64,000 nt of DNA. It comes from Streptosporangium roseum DSM 43021. GTDB taxonomy: Bacteria; Actinomycetota; Actinomycetes; Streptosporangiales; Streptosporangiaceae. The stretch is taken from assembly GCF_000024865.1 (NCBI RefSeq), contig NC_013595.1, positions 5,890,001 through 5,954,000 of the forward strand. The letters are read 5' to 3'. Within the stretch, counting starts at the first letter, position 1, and each line of letters begins with the position of its first letter. The notes under the pieces are model-generated. The model saw nothing but the letters and a program-made list of their open reading frames with translations. It was not told the origin of the DNA and made no database searches. The translations under genes were made by a program, and so were the position numbers. Positions 21,648-30,558 of the stretch are shown here, piece by piece.

Positions 21648-22838
21648 ATGCCTCTCGCCATTTACATGCTCGGACTGGCGGTCTTCGCTCAGGGGACGTC
21701 CGAGTTCATGTTGTCCGGCCTCATTCCGGACATCGCACGCGACATGCACGTGTCCATCCCGGCTTCGGGATCACTGACCTCGGCGTTCGCCGCAGGGATG
21801 ATCATCGGAGCGCCGCTGATGGCGATCCTGAGCCTGCGCTGGCCGAGACGCCGCGCGCTCCTGATCTTCCTGGTCGTTTTCCTGCTCGCCCATGTCCTCG
21901 GCGCGGTCACCACCAGTTTCGGGGTACTGCTGGCCACGCGGGTCGTCGGCGCGCTGGCCAACGCCGGGTTCCTGGCGGTGGGCCTGGCGGCCGCGACCGC
22001 CATGGTCGGGCCGGACGCCAAGGGCCGCGCCACCTCCGTCCTGCTCGGTGGCGTCACCATCGCCTGCGTGGCGGGCGTTCCCGCCGGAGCCGTACTCGGT
22101 CAGCTGTGGGGATGGCGCTCAGCGTTCTGGGCGGTGGCCATCGTGTCGGTGCCGGCCGTCATCGCGATCCTGCGGTCGGTACCGGCCACCGGCCCCGGCT
22201 CCGGCTCCGCCGAGACCAGCGCGCGCGGGGAACTGCGTTCGCTGCGCGATCCGCGGCTTCTGGTCACCCTCCTCCTGGGTGCCCTCGTGAACGGCGCGAC
22301 GTTCTGCACGTTCACCTATCTCGCGCCACTGGTCACCGACGTCACCGGATTCGGATCCGGATGGGTGCCCGCCATGCTGGCGCTCTTCGGCCTGGGCTCG
22401 TTCGTCGGTGTCACCGCCGGTGGCCGGATGGCCGACACCCGGCCCATGCCTCTCCTGGTGGCCGGCGGGGCGGCCCTGCTCGCCGGCTGGATCGTGTTCG
22501 CGGTGACGGCCGGGAACCCGGTGGCGACGCTCGTGCTCGTCTTCGTGCAGGGGGCCCTCTCGTTCGCCGTCGGGTCCACCCTGATCTCGCAGGCGCTCTA
22601 CGCGGCCACCGGAGCGCCGACCCTGGCCGGCGGGTTCGCCACGGCCGCGTTCAACGTGGGTGCCGCGGCCGGTCCCTCGTTCGGTGGCATCGCCATCGGC
22701 GCGGGGCTCGGTTACCGCTCACCGCTGTGGGTCAGCGCGCTGCTGGTGGCCCTCGCGCTCGCCACCGCAGGCGTGGCCCTCGGGGTTCGGCGCGGGACGG
22801 CCAACCGCCGCGAGGAGGCACCCGCACCGGCTCGGTAG
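21648..22838 (+). CDS. Cmx/CmrA-like chloramphenicol efflux MFS transporter
   Basis: A 396-residue, 12-helix drug:proton antiporter of the major facilitator superfamily. The sequence closely follows the Cmx group: MPLAIYMLGLAVFAQGTSEFM at the start, TSAFAAGMIIGAPLMAILS, and ATRVVGALANAGFLAVGLAAATAMVGPDAKGRA, including antiporter motif C-like VAGVPAGAVLGQLWGWR. Start ATG 21648 follows GCGGAG and gives the usual Cmx length; the upstream open frame to 21483 is not protein-like. A hairpin in the leader and a large terminator-like palindrome after the gene are noted separately. Chloramphenicol export is inferred from similarity. Confidence 0.88.
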   Translation: MPLAIYMLGLAVFAQGTSEFMLSGLIPDIARDMHVSIPASGSLTSAFAAGMIIGAPLMAILSLRWPRRRALLIFLVVFLLAHVLGAVTTSFGVLLATRVVGALANAGFLAVGLAAATAMVGPDAKGRATSVLLGGVTIACVAGVPAGAVLGQLWGWRSAFWAVAIVSVPAVIAILRSVPATGPGSGSAETSARGELRSLRDPRLLVTLLLGALVNGATFCTFTYLAPLVTDVTGFGSGWVPAMLALFGLGSFVGVTAGGRMADTRPMPLLVAGGAALLAGWIVFAVTAGNPVATLVLVFVQGALSFAVGSTLISQALYAATGAPTLAGGFATAAFNVGAAAGPSFGGIAIGAGLGYRSPLWVSALLVALALATAGVALGVRRGTANRREEAPAPAR

Positions 22839-23041
22839 CCGGCGCCGCGTCCGCTCCCACGCACCCCGGAGCCCGCCGCCCGCCGGAACGGCGCGTGCTC
22901 CGGGGTGCGTGGGAGCAGGTCCGGGCACCGCTCCCGAAAGCTCTGCTCCCCTGCCCCGCCGTCCGCCGGAACGGCGCGTGCTCCGCAGGCGTGGCCCTCG
23001 GGGTCCGAGCACCACTCTTGAAGGCCCTGCTCCCCTGCCCC
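22765..23041. repeat. Nested direct repeats including a copied piece of the exporter gene
   Basis: Two ~84-bp imperfect copies follow the exporter gene (about 22875-22957 and 22958-23041). Identical blocks include 23 bases at 22880 and 22963, and 14 bases at 22944 and 23028. The second copy also contains 22 bases (22983-23004) identical to the exporter coding sequence at 22765-22786. Confidence 0.8.
22853..22916. terminator. 20-bp-stem hairpin after the Cmx-like gene
   Basis: Perfect 20-bp arms (22853-22872 and 22897-22916) around a 24-base loop, starting 15 bases after the stop codon. Symmetric enough to act in both directions. No T-run follows, as is usual in GC-rich actinobacteria. Confidence 0.8.
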
Positions 23042-23127
23042 TCCGCCGGCCGGTGAAAAACCGTTTCCGGCGGCCCTGGCCGTCCCGATAGATTCGGCCA
23101 CCTCCCCCTGCCGCCCCTGGAGTACCC

Positions 23128-23964
23128 ATGATCGTTGTCTCCGCCGCCTCCGGCGCGCTCGGCCGCCTGGTCGTCGACCGCCTCATGACCCGGGTGCCCG
23201 CCGGTGAGATCGTCGCCGCCGTGCGCGATCCCGGCGCCGCCGCCGACCTGGCGGCCCGCGGCGTCCAGGTGCGCCGGGGCGACTACGACGACCCGGCGAG
23301 CCTGCGCGCGGCGTTCGGCGGAGCCAGGCGGTTGCTGCTGATCTCCTCCCCGGAGCTGGACCCGGCCCGCCGCCTCTCCCAGCACCTGGCCGCCCTCGAC
23401 GCGGCCGGGGCCGCCGGTGTCGGCGCCCTCGCCTACACCAGCTTCCTGGGCGCCGCGAGCGACGGCACAGGTGTCACCGAGGCGCACCACGCCACCGAGA
23501 AGGCGATCCTCGGCAGCGGCCTGCCGTACACGATGCTCCGTCACCCCTACTACAGCGAGGCGTTCCTCAACCCCGGTCTCCGGGCCGCCGTCGCCTCCGG
23601 CGAGCTGACCGACGCCACCGGTGGGCGCGGTCTCAACACCGCGTCACGGGCCGACCTCGCCGAGGCCGCCGCCAACGTGCTGACCGGCGACGGGCATCTG
23701 GGCCGCGGCTACGACTTCACCGGTCCGCTGTGGACCTACCCGCAGCTCGCCCGGACCCTCGCGGAGGTCTCCGGCGTCCCGGTCGCCCACCGCGAGGGGC
23801 CCGACGACGCGAGCGGCGCCCTCCGCTGGCTCAACGGCCAGGTGCGCGCCGGCGCGCTGGAGGCCCAGACCGGCGACCTCCAGGAGGTGCTCGGCCATCC
23901 CGCCACGACCCTGCGGCAGGCCGTCACCACCGCGCTGCGCCCGGCCGCCCCCGGCGGGGCCTGA
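23128..23964 (+). CDS. NmrA/QOR2-like NAD(P)H-dependent quinone reductase-type protein
   Basis: A 278-residue atypical SDR. The N-terminus MIVVSAASGALGRLVVDRL has a modified glycine-rich NAD(P) motif (SAASGALG) and is followed by RGDYDDPASLRAAFGGARRLLLISS, the hallmark of the NmrA/quinone oxidoreductase 2 branch. It also has ALAYTSFLGA and HHATEKAIL. Start ATG 23128 is preceded by GGAG at eight bases or so. Likely a cytoplasmic quinone or dye reductase or a redox-sensing protein; a substrate cannot be assigned. Confidence 0.88.
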   Translation: MIVVSAASGALGRLVVDRLMTRVPAGEIVAAVRDPGAAADLAARGVQVRRGDYDDPASLRAAFGGARRLLLISSPELDPARRLSQHLAALDAAGAAGVGALAYTSFLGAASDGTGVTEAHHATEKAILGSGLPYTMLRHPYYSEAFLNPGLRAAVASGELTDATGGRGLNTASRADLAEAAANVLTGDGHLGRGYDFTGPLWTYPQLARTLAEVSGVPVAHREGPDDASGALRWLNGQVRAGALEAQTGDLQEVLGHPATTLRQAVTTALRPAAPGGA

Positions 23965-24005
23965 CCCCCGCGCGGGTACGGCGGCCCGCCGGCCGGACCG
24001 CGTCC

Positions 24006-24569
24006 TCAGCGACGCGCCTGCCAGTCGGCCCTGGTCAGGGCGTACTCGACCTCTCCGTGCTCGGAACCGTCGATGACGTCCGGCCAGTCCTGGTGGAAGG
24101 TGCGCACCAGCGTCAGGCCGGACTTCTCCATCACGCGCCGGGAGCCGAGGTTGACCGCCATCGTCCCGGCGAACACGCGGTCCACGCCGAGCTCGGTGAA
24201 TCCCTTGTGGATCAGCGCACGCGACCCCTCGGTGGCGTAACCCCTCCCCCAGGCGGCCCGGCGCAGACGGTAGCCGAGCTCGACCTCGCCCTCACGCGGC
24301 TCGTCCCGGCGCGGCCGGAAGTGGAACCAGCCCAGGAACCGTCCGGTGGACCTCTCCACGGCCGCCCAGAAGCCGAACCCCTCGAACCGCTCGTAGTAGC
24401 CGAGGAAGGCGGGCAGGACTCTGTCGCGGATCTCGTCGCGGGGAGTCGGCCTGCCTCCGTTGAGGAAGCGCATGACCTCGGGGTCGCCGTCGAGCTCGAC
24501 CAGATTGTCCTCGTCGGCCCCGGTGAAACGGCGTAGCGTCAGGCGGTCGGTCTCCAGGAAGATCTGCAT
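24006..24569 (-). CDS. GNAT N-acetyltransferase (RimJ/RimL type)
   Basis: A 187-residue acetyl-CoA-dependent acetyltransferase. The N-terminal TDRLTLRRFTGADEDNLVEL, central VELGYRLRRAAWGRGYATEGSRALI (the acetyl-CoA pyrophosphate loop is RRAAWGRGYATEG) and AGTMAVNLGSRRVMEKSGL mark the Acetyltransf_3/RimJ family. ATG 24569 gives the natural family start; upstream in-frame sequence to 25145 is noise opposite the VOC gene. Target unknown. Confidence 0.9.
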   Translation of the reverse strand: MQIFLETDRLTLRRFTGADEDNLVELDGDPEVMRFLNGGRPTPRDEIRDRVLPAFLGYYERFEGFGFWAAVERSTGRFLGWFHFRPRRDEPREGEVELGYRLRRAAWGRGYATEGSRALIHKGFTELGVDRVFAGTMAVNLGSRRVMEKSGLTLVRTFHQDWPDVIDGSEHGEVEYALTRADWQARR

Positions 24570-24707
24570 CAGCCGATTATCGGCCTGTCCGATCGTCGCC
24601 TCATCTGGTTTAACCGCCCGCGAGGCTCCTGCCGTGGAAGGACACCGCGGGCCGGCATGTCCGATCCGTTCAAGACCGGCGGGCCGCCGGACCGTACGGT
24701 GAAGGGT

Positions 24708-25118
24708 ATGGCTCCTTCTTTCAATCTGATCGGTCTCGTCGTAACCGATATGGGCAAGTCTTTGGCCTTCTACCGTCGTCTCGGGCTGGACATCCCGCTG
24801 AGCGCCGATTCCGAACCGCATGTCGAGACGGCCCTCCCCGGCGGGCTGAGGATTGCCTGGGACACCGTCGACACCATCCGCTCCTTCGATCCGGAATGGG
24901 CCCCCTCCCACGGCTCCGCCCGGATCGGCCTGGCCTTCGCCTGTGACGATCCGCAGGAGGTGGACCGGGTCTACGCCGACCTCGTCCAGGCCGGTTACGA
25001 GGGGCACAAGCAGCCCTGGGACGCGTTCTGGGGGCAGCGCTACGCGCTGGTGCGCGACCCGGACGGCAACGGCGTCGACCTGTTCGCGCCGCTGCCGCAG
25101 GCACCGTCCGCCTCCTGA
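24708..25118 (+). CDS. VOC-family (glyoxalase/bleomycin-resistance fold) protein
   Basis: A 136-residue protein with two beta-alpha-beta-beta-beta units: FNLIGLVVTDMGKSLAFYRRLGLDIP and GLAFACDDPQEVDRVYADLVQAGYEGHKQPW, ending in YALVRDPDGNGVDLFAPL. The usual C-terminal metal Glu is replaced by Asp (VDLFA). ATG 24708 follows an AAGGG site. VOC proteins of this size are dioxygenases, isomerases or antibiotic-binding proteins; no specific role is visible. It is divergent from the GNAT gene. Confidence 0.85.
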   Translation: MAPSFNLIGLVVTDMGKSLAFYRRLGLDIPLSADSEPHVETALPGGLRIAWDTVDTIRSFDPEWAPSHGSARIGLAFACDDPQEVDRVYADLVQAGYEGHKQPWDAFWGQRYALVRDPDGNGVDLFAPLPQAPSAS

Positions 25119-25295
25119 ACCGAGCCGGCCGAGCGGGTCCGCCACCGCGAACCGTTCGCCGGGCCGCCGGTGCCGCCGGCCGGGCCGCCCTCGCCGGCGG
25201 CGGGGTCGGCCGGCGCCGCGGCCCGGCCGGTGGCCCCGGCCGGTGCGGGCGGTTCCTCGGACCAGGCGCGCAGGATGTGGAGCATCGGCGGGCGA

Positions 25296-26279
25296 TCAGT
25301 CCCGGTGCGCGCCGTACAGCCCGCCGAGCTCGGCGACCGTGGCGGCCATCTGGGCGCGCAGCTCGGCGGGCTCCAGGATCTCGATGTCGGCGCCCAGGCG
25401 CAGCAGCAGCCAGTGGGCGTGCCTGACCGACTCGATCGGCAGGCGCACGACGACCCAGCCGCGATCGTCGGGCGGGCCCGCCTCGGCCAGTGCGGCGTCG
25501 GCGACATCGGCGCCCACGGTGTAGCGGAACATGGCCTCGATGCCGGGCGCCACCCGCACCAGGGCCTCGGCGGTGTACATCCGGGCCCGGAAGTCGGCCG
25601 CGTAGCGCTCCCAGTAGGCGGCCAGCTCGAAGTCTCCGGGCCGTTCGAAACGGCCCTCGGCGATCTCGGCGGCGATGATCCGCGACACGCGGTAGGTGCG
25701 CGGCTCTCCCCCGCCGACGGCCGCCACCATGTACCACGATCCGCCCTTGAGGACGAGGCCGTAGGGGTGGGCCAGGCGCTCGACGTCGCGCGGGCCCCAG
25801 CGGCGGTAGGTCATGCGCAGCGGGCGCTGGTCCCACACCGCCTCGGAGACCTCCCCCAGGAAGGGCGCCTCGTCGGCGCCTCTGTACCACCCCGGGACGT
25901 CCAGGTGGAAGCGCTCGCGCATCCGGGAGGCGTGGAAGCGCGGTTCGGGAGGCAGCGCGGCGAGCAGTTTCAGCTCGGCGTTGGCGGCCACCTCCCCCAG
26001 CCCCAGCTCGGCGGCGGGGCCGGGCAGCCCGGCCAGGAACAGCGAGGAGGCCTCCTCGGCGGTCAGCCCGTTGAGGCGGGTGCGGTAGCCGTCCAGCAGC
26101 CGGTATCCTCCGGCCGGGCCGCGATCGGCGTAGACCGGCACCCCCGCCGACGACAGGGCCTCCACGTCCCGGTAGACCGTCCGGACCGAGACCTCCAGCT
26201 CCTCCGACAGCTCGGTGGCCGTCATGCGCCCCCGGGTCTGCAGGAGCAGCAGGAGTGACAGCAGACGACTCGCACGCAT
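25296..26279 (-). CDS. WYL-domain transcriptional regulator (YafY type)
   Basis: 327 residues from ATG 26279 (330 from ATG 26288). The N-terminal HTH_11 domain is MRASRLLSLLLLLQTRGRMTATELSEELEVSVRTVYRDVEAL. The WYL domain is AVWDQRPLRMTYRRWGPRDVERLAHPYGLVLKGGSWYMVAA, followed by a WCX-like C-terminal section. Family members bind nucleic-acid or nucleotide ligands through the WYL pocket. It is divergent from the DeoR gene with only ~50 bases between, so the two share a promoter region. Confidence 0.9.
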   Translation of the reverse strand: MRASRLLSLLLLLQTRGRMTATELSEELEVSVRTVYRDVEALSSAGVPVYADRGPAGGYRLLDGYRTRLNGLTAEEASSLFLAGLPGPAAELGLGEVAANAELKLLAALPPEPRFHASRMRERFHLDVPGWYRGADEAPFLGEVSEAVWDQRPLRMTYRRWGPRDVERLAHPYGLVLKGGSWYMVAAVGGGEPRTYRVSRIIAAEIAEGRFERPGDFELAAYWERYAADFRARMYTAEALVRVAPGIEAMFRYTVGADVADAALAEAGPPDDRGWVVVRLPIESVRHAHWLLLRLGADIEILEPAELRAQMAATVAELGGLYGAHRD

Positions 26280-26300
26280 GCCGCCCATTGTCCCGCACGA

Positions 26301-26337
26301 TTGCCAAAGTCACACACCGCATGTTCAAATGAACGCA
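26301..26337 (+). promoter_or_regulatory. DeoR promoter with overlapping palindromic operator
   Basis: TTGCCA (26301-26306) and TCAAAT (26325-26330) are an 18-bp-spaced promoter pair whose start point falls at the DeoR ATG, implying a leaderless message. GTTCA-AA-TGAAC (26323-26334) is a perfect inverted repeat over the -10, a fitting autorepressor site. Confidence 0.5.
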
Positions 26338-27095
26338 TGGAAAGTGCTGATCGGATTCGGGCGATCATGTCCGCGCTGCGCGTCAGCGACACCGTTTCGG
26401 TGGCCGAGCTGGCCGTCGAGCACGCGGTGTCGGAGATGACCATCCGCCGCGACCTCGACGAGCTCGCCCAGCAGGGCGTGGTGAGGCGGGTGCGCGGCGG
26501 CGCGGTGAGCCTGCTGCTCCGCGGGGAGGAGCCGCCGTTCGGGGTCCGCGAACGCGAGGCGGTGGAGGCCAAACGGCGCATCGCCGCCGAGGTCGCCTCG
26601 CTGCTCTCCGACGGCGAGGCCGTGCTGCTGGACGGCGGGACCACCAACCTGGAGATCGCCAGGGCGATCCGCGACCGCCGCCTGACGGTCCTGCCGCTCT
26701 CCCTTCAGGCCGCCCACGAGCTCGGCACGGCCCCGCGGGTCCGCCTGGTGCTCCCCGGCGGCGAGGTCCGCCCCGGGGAGCTCAACCTCATCGGCCCCCT
26801 GACCGAGAACGCCATCCGCTCCCTGCGCTTCGACACCGCGGTCATCGGCTGCTGCGGTCTGTCCGCCGAGCACGGCCTGACCGCCCACGACCTGTCCGAC
26901 GTCGCCGTCAAGCAGGCGGCGATCTCCTCGGCCCGGCGCGTCGTCGTGGCCACCGACTCCGGCAAGTTCAGCCGCACCGCCTTCGGCGCCGTCTGCCCCC
27001 TGGACCGCCTCGACATGGTGGTCACCGACACCGCGCTGCCTCCCGCCGAACACGACGCCCTCATCGCCGCGGGCGTCATCGTCCGCACCGTCTGA
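26337..27095 (+). CDS. DeoR/GlpR-family transcriptional regulator
   Basis: A 252-residue sugar-phosphate-responsive repressor. The N-terminal HTH is VSDTVSVAELAVEHAVSEMTIRRDLDELAQQGVVRRVRGGAV, and the C-terminal DeoR sensor shows VLLDGGTTNLEIARAI, LPGGEVRPGELNLIG and VVATDSGKFSR. These are hallmark phosphosugar-isomerase-like motifs. It is followed after 15 bases by an MFS gene with which it forms an operon, so it probably controls uptake or efflux through that transporter. Confidence 0.92.
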   Translation: MESADRIRAIMSALRVSDTVSVAELAVEHAVSEMTIRRDLDELAQQGVVRRVRGGAVSLLLRGEEPPFGVREREAVEAKRRIAAEVASLLSDGEAVLLDGGTTNLEIARAIRDRRLTVLPLSLQAAHELGTAPRVRLVLPGGEVRPGELNLIGPLTENAIRSLRFDTAVIGCCGLSAEHGLTAHDLSDVAVKQAAISSARRVVVATDSGKFSRTAFGAVCPLDRLDMVVTDTALPPAEHDALIAAGVIVRTV

Positions 27096-27110
27096 CTGGA
27101 GCTCCCCCTC

Positions 27111-28298
27111 ATGCACGTCACCACCGCCGACCGCGGCGCGCTCCTCCGCGGCAGGGTCGCGGTCTGCCTGCTCTTCCTGCTCGCCGGCATGGCCATCGGC
27201 ACCTGGACGGCGCGGATCCCCTCCATCAAGCAGGAGCTCGGGCTGAGCGACGGCCAGCTCAGCCTCGGACTGCTCGGCATCGCCGCCGGGGCGATCGCGG
27301 GCATGCAGGTGGTGGGCCGCCTGGTCGACCGCTACGGCAGCGTCAGGGTGATGCTGCCGATGGCCTTCGCACAGAGCGTCGTGCTGATCCTGCCGGCCTA
27401 CATGCCGAACCTGGCCGCACTGGCACTGGCGCTGTTCGCCTTCGGCGCGGTGCACGGCACGCTCGACGTGGCGATGAACGCCAACGCCGTCGAGGTGGAG
27501 CAGGCCATGGACCGGCCGCTCATGTCGTCCTTCCACGCGGTGTTCAGCATCGGCGGGTTCATCGGCGCGGCCGTCGGAGGGCTGCTCGCGCACGCCGCGT
27601 TCACCCCCGCGGCCACCTTCGCCGTCCTGGCCGCAGCCATCGCCGTCCTGGCCCTGTGGGCCTCCCGCTGGGCGTTCGCCCCCCCGGCGGCACCCGCCCG
27701 GGGAGCCGACACCGACGCCACGGGCGGCGCCGGTACGGCGGGCTGGGACCGCGGCCTGCTCCTGCTGGGCCTGCTGGGGATCTGCTGCATGATCGGGGAG
27801 GGGGCGGCGGCGGACTGGAGCTCGGTCTACCTGCGCGACGCCCTCGGCAGCTCGGCCGGGTTCGCCGCGGCGGCCTACGCCGCGTTCTCCATCATGATGA
27901 CCGCCGGCCGCCTGGTGGGAGACCGGCTGACCGCCCGGCTGGGCCCGGTGACGCTGGTGCGCGGCTGCGGCCTGCTGGCCGCCTCGGGGCTCGGCGCCGC
28001 CCTGCTGGCCGACCATCCGGTGGCCGCCGTCATCGGCTTCGGCTGTTTCGGCGCGGGCCTGTCGTGCATCGTCCCGCAGGTCTTCTCCGCCGCCGGACGG
28101 CGCGACCCGGCCCGCGCCGGGCAGGCCCTGGCCCGGGTGGCGAGCCTGTCCTACGTGGGCTTCCTCAGCGGTCCGGTGCTGATCGGCAGCGTGGCCGAGC
28201 TGGTGGGGCTGCCGCGCGCCCTGGTCATCCCCGTGGTGCTGGCGGCCTTCGTGGCGCTGGCGGCGACCGCGCTCCGGCCCCCTTCCCTCACAAAGTAG
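27111..28298 (+). CDS. MFS transporter (YbjJ-like), DeoR-linked
   Basis: A 395-residue, about 12-helix major facilitator. FLLAGMAIGTWTARIPSIKQELGLSDGQLSLGLLGIAAGAIAGM and RLVDRYGSVRV (motif A) resemble the YbjJ/'fucose permease-like' branch often encoded beside DeoR regulators. A short polar loop at about 185-210 separates the halves. Start ATG 27111 has GGAG eight bases upstream. A sugar or nucleoside-type substrate is an inference from the DeoR partner. Confidence 0.88.
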   Translation: MHVTTADRGALLRGRVAVCLLFLLAGMAIGTWTARIPSIKQELGLSDGQLSLGLLGIAAGAIAGMQVVGRLVDRYGSVRVMLPMAFAQSVVLILPAYMPNLAALALALFAFGAVHGTLDVAMNANAVEVEQAMDRPLMSSFHAVFSIGGFIGAAVGGLLAHAAFTPAATFAVLAAAIAVLALWASRWAFAPPAAPARGADTDATGGAGTAGWDRGLLLLGLLGICCMIGEGAAADWSSVYLRDALGSSAGFAAAAYAAFSIMMTAGRLVGDRLTARLGPVTLVRGCGLLAASGLGAALLADHPVAAVIGFGCFGAGLSCIVPQVFSAAGRRDPARAGQALARVASLSYVGFLSGPVLIGSVAELVGLPRALVIPVVLAAFVALAATALRPPSLTK

Positions 28299-28361
28299 AT
28301 CAATATCTCGGAGTGACGCCGGTCCTCCGGCTCTCCGGGGCTGCGGCAGGCCGGGGCGACG

Positions 28362-29120
28362 TCAGGCGGCGAACTGCTCGTAGCCCAGCTTGGCCACCAT
28401 CGCGATCACCACGCACAGCAGGACGACGCGCACGAATCCCGCCCCCCGGCGCAGGGCCATCCGGGCGCCGAGCTGGGCCCCGGCGATGTTGCAGACGGCC
28501 ATGGCCAGGCCGAGCAGCCACAGCACATGCCCCTGGTAGGCGAAGACCAGCAGGGCGCCCAGATTCGTGCAGGAATTGATGATCTTCGAATGGGCCGAGC
28601 CGCTCACGAAGTCCATGCCGAGGATCGTGGTGAAAGCGATGATCAGAAAGGTGCCGGTGCCCGGGCCCAGGATGCCGTCGTAGAAAGCGATCCCGGCGCC
28701 GGCGACGGCGATCGCGGCAACGGTCCTCGCGCGGGTGCGCAGGTGCGGCTGGGGATGGGTGCCGAAGGCAGGACGGAAGGTGACGAACAGCGCCACACCC
28801 ACCAGGGTGACCATGACCAGCGGGATGAGCGCCTCCCGGGAGATCGCCGCCGCCGCCGACGCGCCCAGCCCGGCGAAGACCACCGCGCCCAGCCCGGCCG
28901 GTACCGCCACCCCTGTGTCGATCTTGGTGGTCCTGGCATAGGTCACGGCCGCCGAGGCCGTACCGAAGATGGCGGCGAACTTGTTGGTGGCCAGCGCCTG
29001 GACCGGCGAGAGCCCGGCCATGAGGAGCACCGGGAGCTGCAGCAGCCCTCCCCCGCCGACCACGGCGTCGATCCATCCCGCCCCGGCCGCCGCCACAAGC
29101 AGCAGGACGATCTCCGCCAT
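28362..29120 (-). CDS. TauE/SafE-family anion exporter
   Basis: A 252-residue membrane protein (ATG 29120; GTG 29126 also possible). AGWIDAVVGGGGLLQLPVLLMAGLSPVQALATNKFAAIFGTASAAVTYART is the conserved first repeat of the TauE/SafE family (YfcA branch), and AGIAFYDGILGPGTGTFLI the second. About eight hydrophobic helices. These proteins export sulfite, sulfoacetate or similar anions. No sulfur gene is adjacent. Confidence 0.9.
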   Translation of the reverse strand: MAEIVLLLVAAAGAGWIDAVVGGGGLLQLPVLLMAGLSPVQALATNKFAAIFGTASAAVTYARTTKIDTGVAVPAGLGAVVFAGLGASAAAAISREALIPLVMVTLVGVALFVTFRPAFGTHPQPHLRTRARTVAAIAVAGAGIAFYDGILGPGTGTFLIIAFTTILGMDFVSGSAHSKIINSCTNLGALLVFAYQGHVLWLLGLAMAVCNIAGAQLGARMALRRGAGFVRVVLLCVVIAMVAKLGYEQFAA

Positions 29121-29245
29121 GTCCACGCCAAGCCCCCGAATCAGATGTCGCCCGGCAGAGCGTATCCGCCCCTCCCCCGCCGGAGGGAGGCGGTCCCTCC
29201 CCGGTGGGAGGGCGCACACCGGCGGGAGCTGGGAGGATTACGCGA

Positions 29246-30472
29246 GTGAGACGCGTCCTGACCCCGCTGACCAGCCCGGCCACCTATCTCGGGTGGACGT
29301 GCCTGATCCTGGGCGGCGCGCTGGCGATGCCGTACATGATGGTCGGCACGGTGCTCGTGGGGCTGCTGAGGCTGCGGGAGACGACGGTCTCCACGCTGGT
29401 CTCCATCGATCCGGCCGTCTTCGCGAGCGCGCTCCCCCTGATCGCGCTGACCGGGCTGTTCCTGCCGGTGCGCGCGCTGGAGCTGACCGCCGCGCGGGGC
29501 CTGCTGGGTGCCCGGATCGACTCCCCTCCGGACCGGCCGGCGCGCACCTGGGCCGAGCGGCGCCGTACCGCGGCCTGGTTCACCCTGCACCTGGGGATCG
29601 GCGCGGTGCTGGCGGGGGCGACGCTCGCGCTGGTGCCGTTCGCGATCTGGCTGTCCCTGCTGCCGCTGCTGGGCGACCGGCTCGGGTTCCTCGGCTCCAC
29701 GGTGGCGGCCGGATGGAGCGGCGCGTGGGGGCCGGCGGCGGCGCTGGTGACGCTCGCGCTGCTCGTCTACGCGGCGGCGGGCGCGGGGGCGCTGCTGGCG
29801 CGGCTCGCCCCGGTCCTGCTCGGCCCCGCCCCCGCCGACCGGCTGGCGGCGCTGGAGGAGCGGGCCCGGCGGCTGGCCACCCGCAACCGGCTCGCCCGCG
29901 AGCTGCACGACTCGGTCGGGCACGCGCTCAGCGTGGTGACCGTCCAGGCGGGCGCGGCCGGCCGGGTGCTCGACCGGGATCCGGAGGCGGCGCGCACCGC
30001 GCTGACGGCGATCGAGGAGTCCGCGCGCTCGGCCCTGGAGGATCTGGATCACGTGCTCGGACTGCTGCGCGAGGAGGAGAGCGGCGACCGCGCTCCGGCC
30101 AGGACCCTGACCGACCTGCCCGAGCTGGTCCGTTCGACCGGAGCCGCCGCCGAGATCACCGGCGATCTCTCCGCGCTGCCCGCGCTGGTCTCGCGGGAGG
30201 CCTACCGGATCGCCCAGGAGGCGCTGACCAACGCGCTCCGGCACGGCTCCGGCCCGGCCCGCTTGGCGGCGGCCGTCCACGACGACCGCCTTGAGCTGGA
30301 GATCCGCAACCAGTTCCGGCAGCGGCCGGGGCGGGCCGGCCGCCGGGGGGTGGCGGGCATGCGGGAGCGGGTGACGCTGCTGGGCGGCCGGCTGGACGCC
30401 GGCGCGGTGGACGGGGAGTGGCGGGTGGCCGTACGGCTACCGCTGCGCGGCGGTCAGGAGCCCGTCCGGTGA
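29246..30472 (+). CDS. Sensor histidine kinase (NarL-type, HisKA_3), response regulator missing
   Basis: A 408-residue membrane kinase. Four N-terminal hydrophobic helices are at about 10-32, 55-78, 110-140 and 160-190. The phospho-acceptor is in LARELHDSVGHALSVVTVQ (His about 221), the N-box is QEALTNALRHG near 324 and the G-box is RRGVAGMRERV near 366. GTG 29246 has a clean GGGAGGA site. Family members are followed by an overlapping LuxR-type response regulator, but here the downstream sequence reads GTGATCCCGG...GATGACCAGCAG and stops being regulator-like at once. Confidence 0.9.
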   Translation: MRRVLTPLTSPATYLGWTCLILGGALAMPYMMVGTVLVGLLRLRETTVSTLVSIDPAVFASALPLIALTGLFLPVRALELTAARGLLGARIDSPPDRPARTWAERRRTAAWFTLHLGIGAVLAGATLALVPFAIWLSLLPLLGDRLGFLGSTVAAGWSGAWGPAAALVTLALLVYAAAGAGALLARLAPVLLGPAPADRLAALEERARRLATRNRLARELHDSVGHALSVVTVQAGAAGRVLDRDPEAARTALTAIEESARSALEDLDHVLGLLREEESGDRAPARTLTDLPELVRSTGAAAEITGDLSALPALVSREAYRIAQEALTNALRHGSGPARLAAAVHDDRLELEIRNQFRQRPGRAGRRGVAGMRERVTLLGGRLDAGAVDGEWRVAVRLPLRGGQEPVR

Positions 30473-30478
30473 TCCCGG

Positions 30479-30558
30479 CCCCGGATGACCAGCAGGACCG
30501 CCGGACCGCGGACACCGACCCCGGATGACCGGCAAGACCGCCGGACCGCGGACACCGG
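30479..30558. repeat. Two tandem 40-bp copies
   Basis: Positions 30479-30518 and 30519-30558 are head-to-tail copies of a 40-bp unit beginning CCCCGGATGACC, differing at three bases. They start seven bases after the kinase stop codon, where a response-regulator gene would begin. Confidence 0.85.

Noticed and set aside
22875..23041. Small mobile element
   Set aside because: No transposase, terminal inverted repeats or target-site duplication; tandem duplication explains it.
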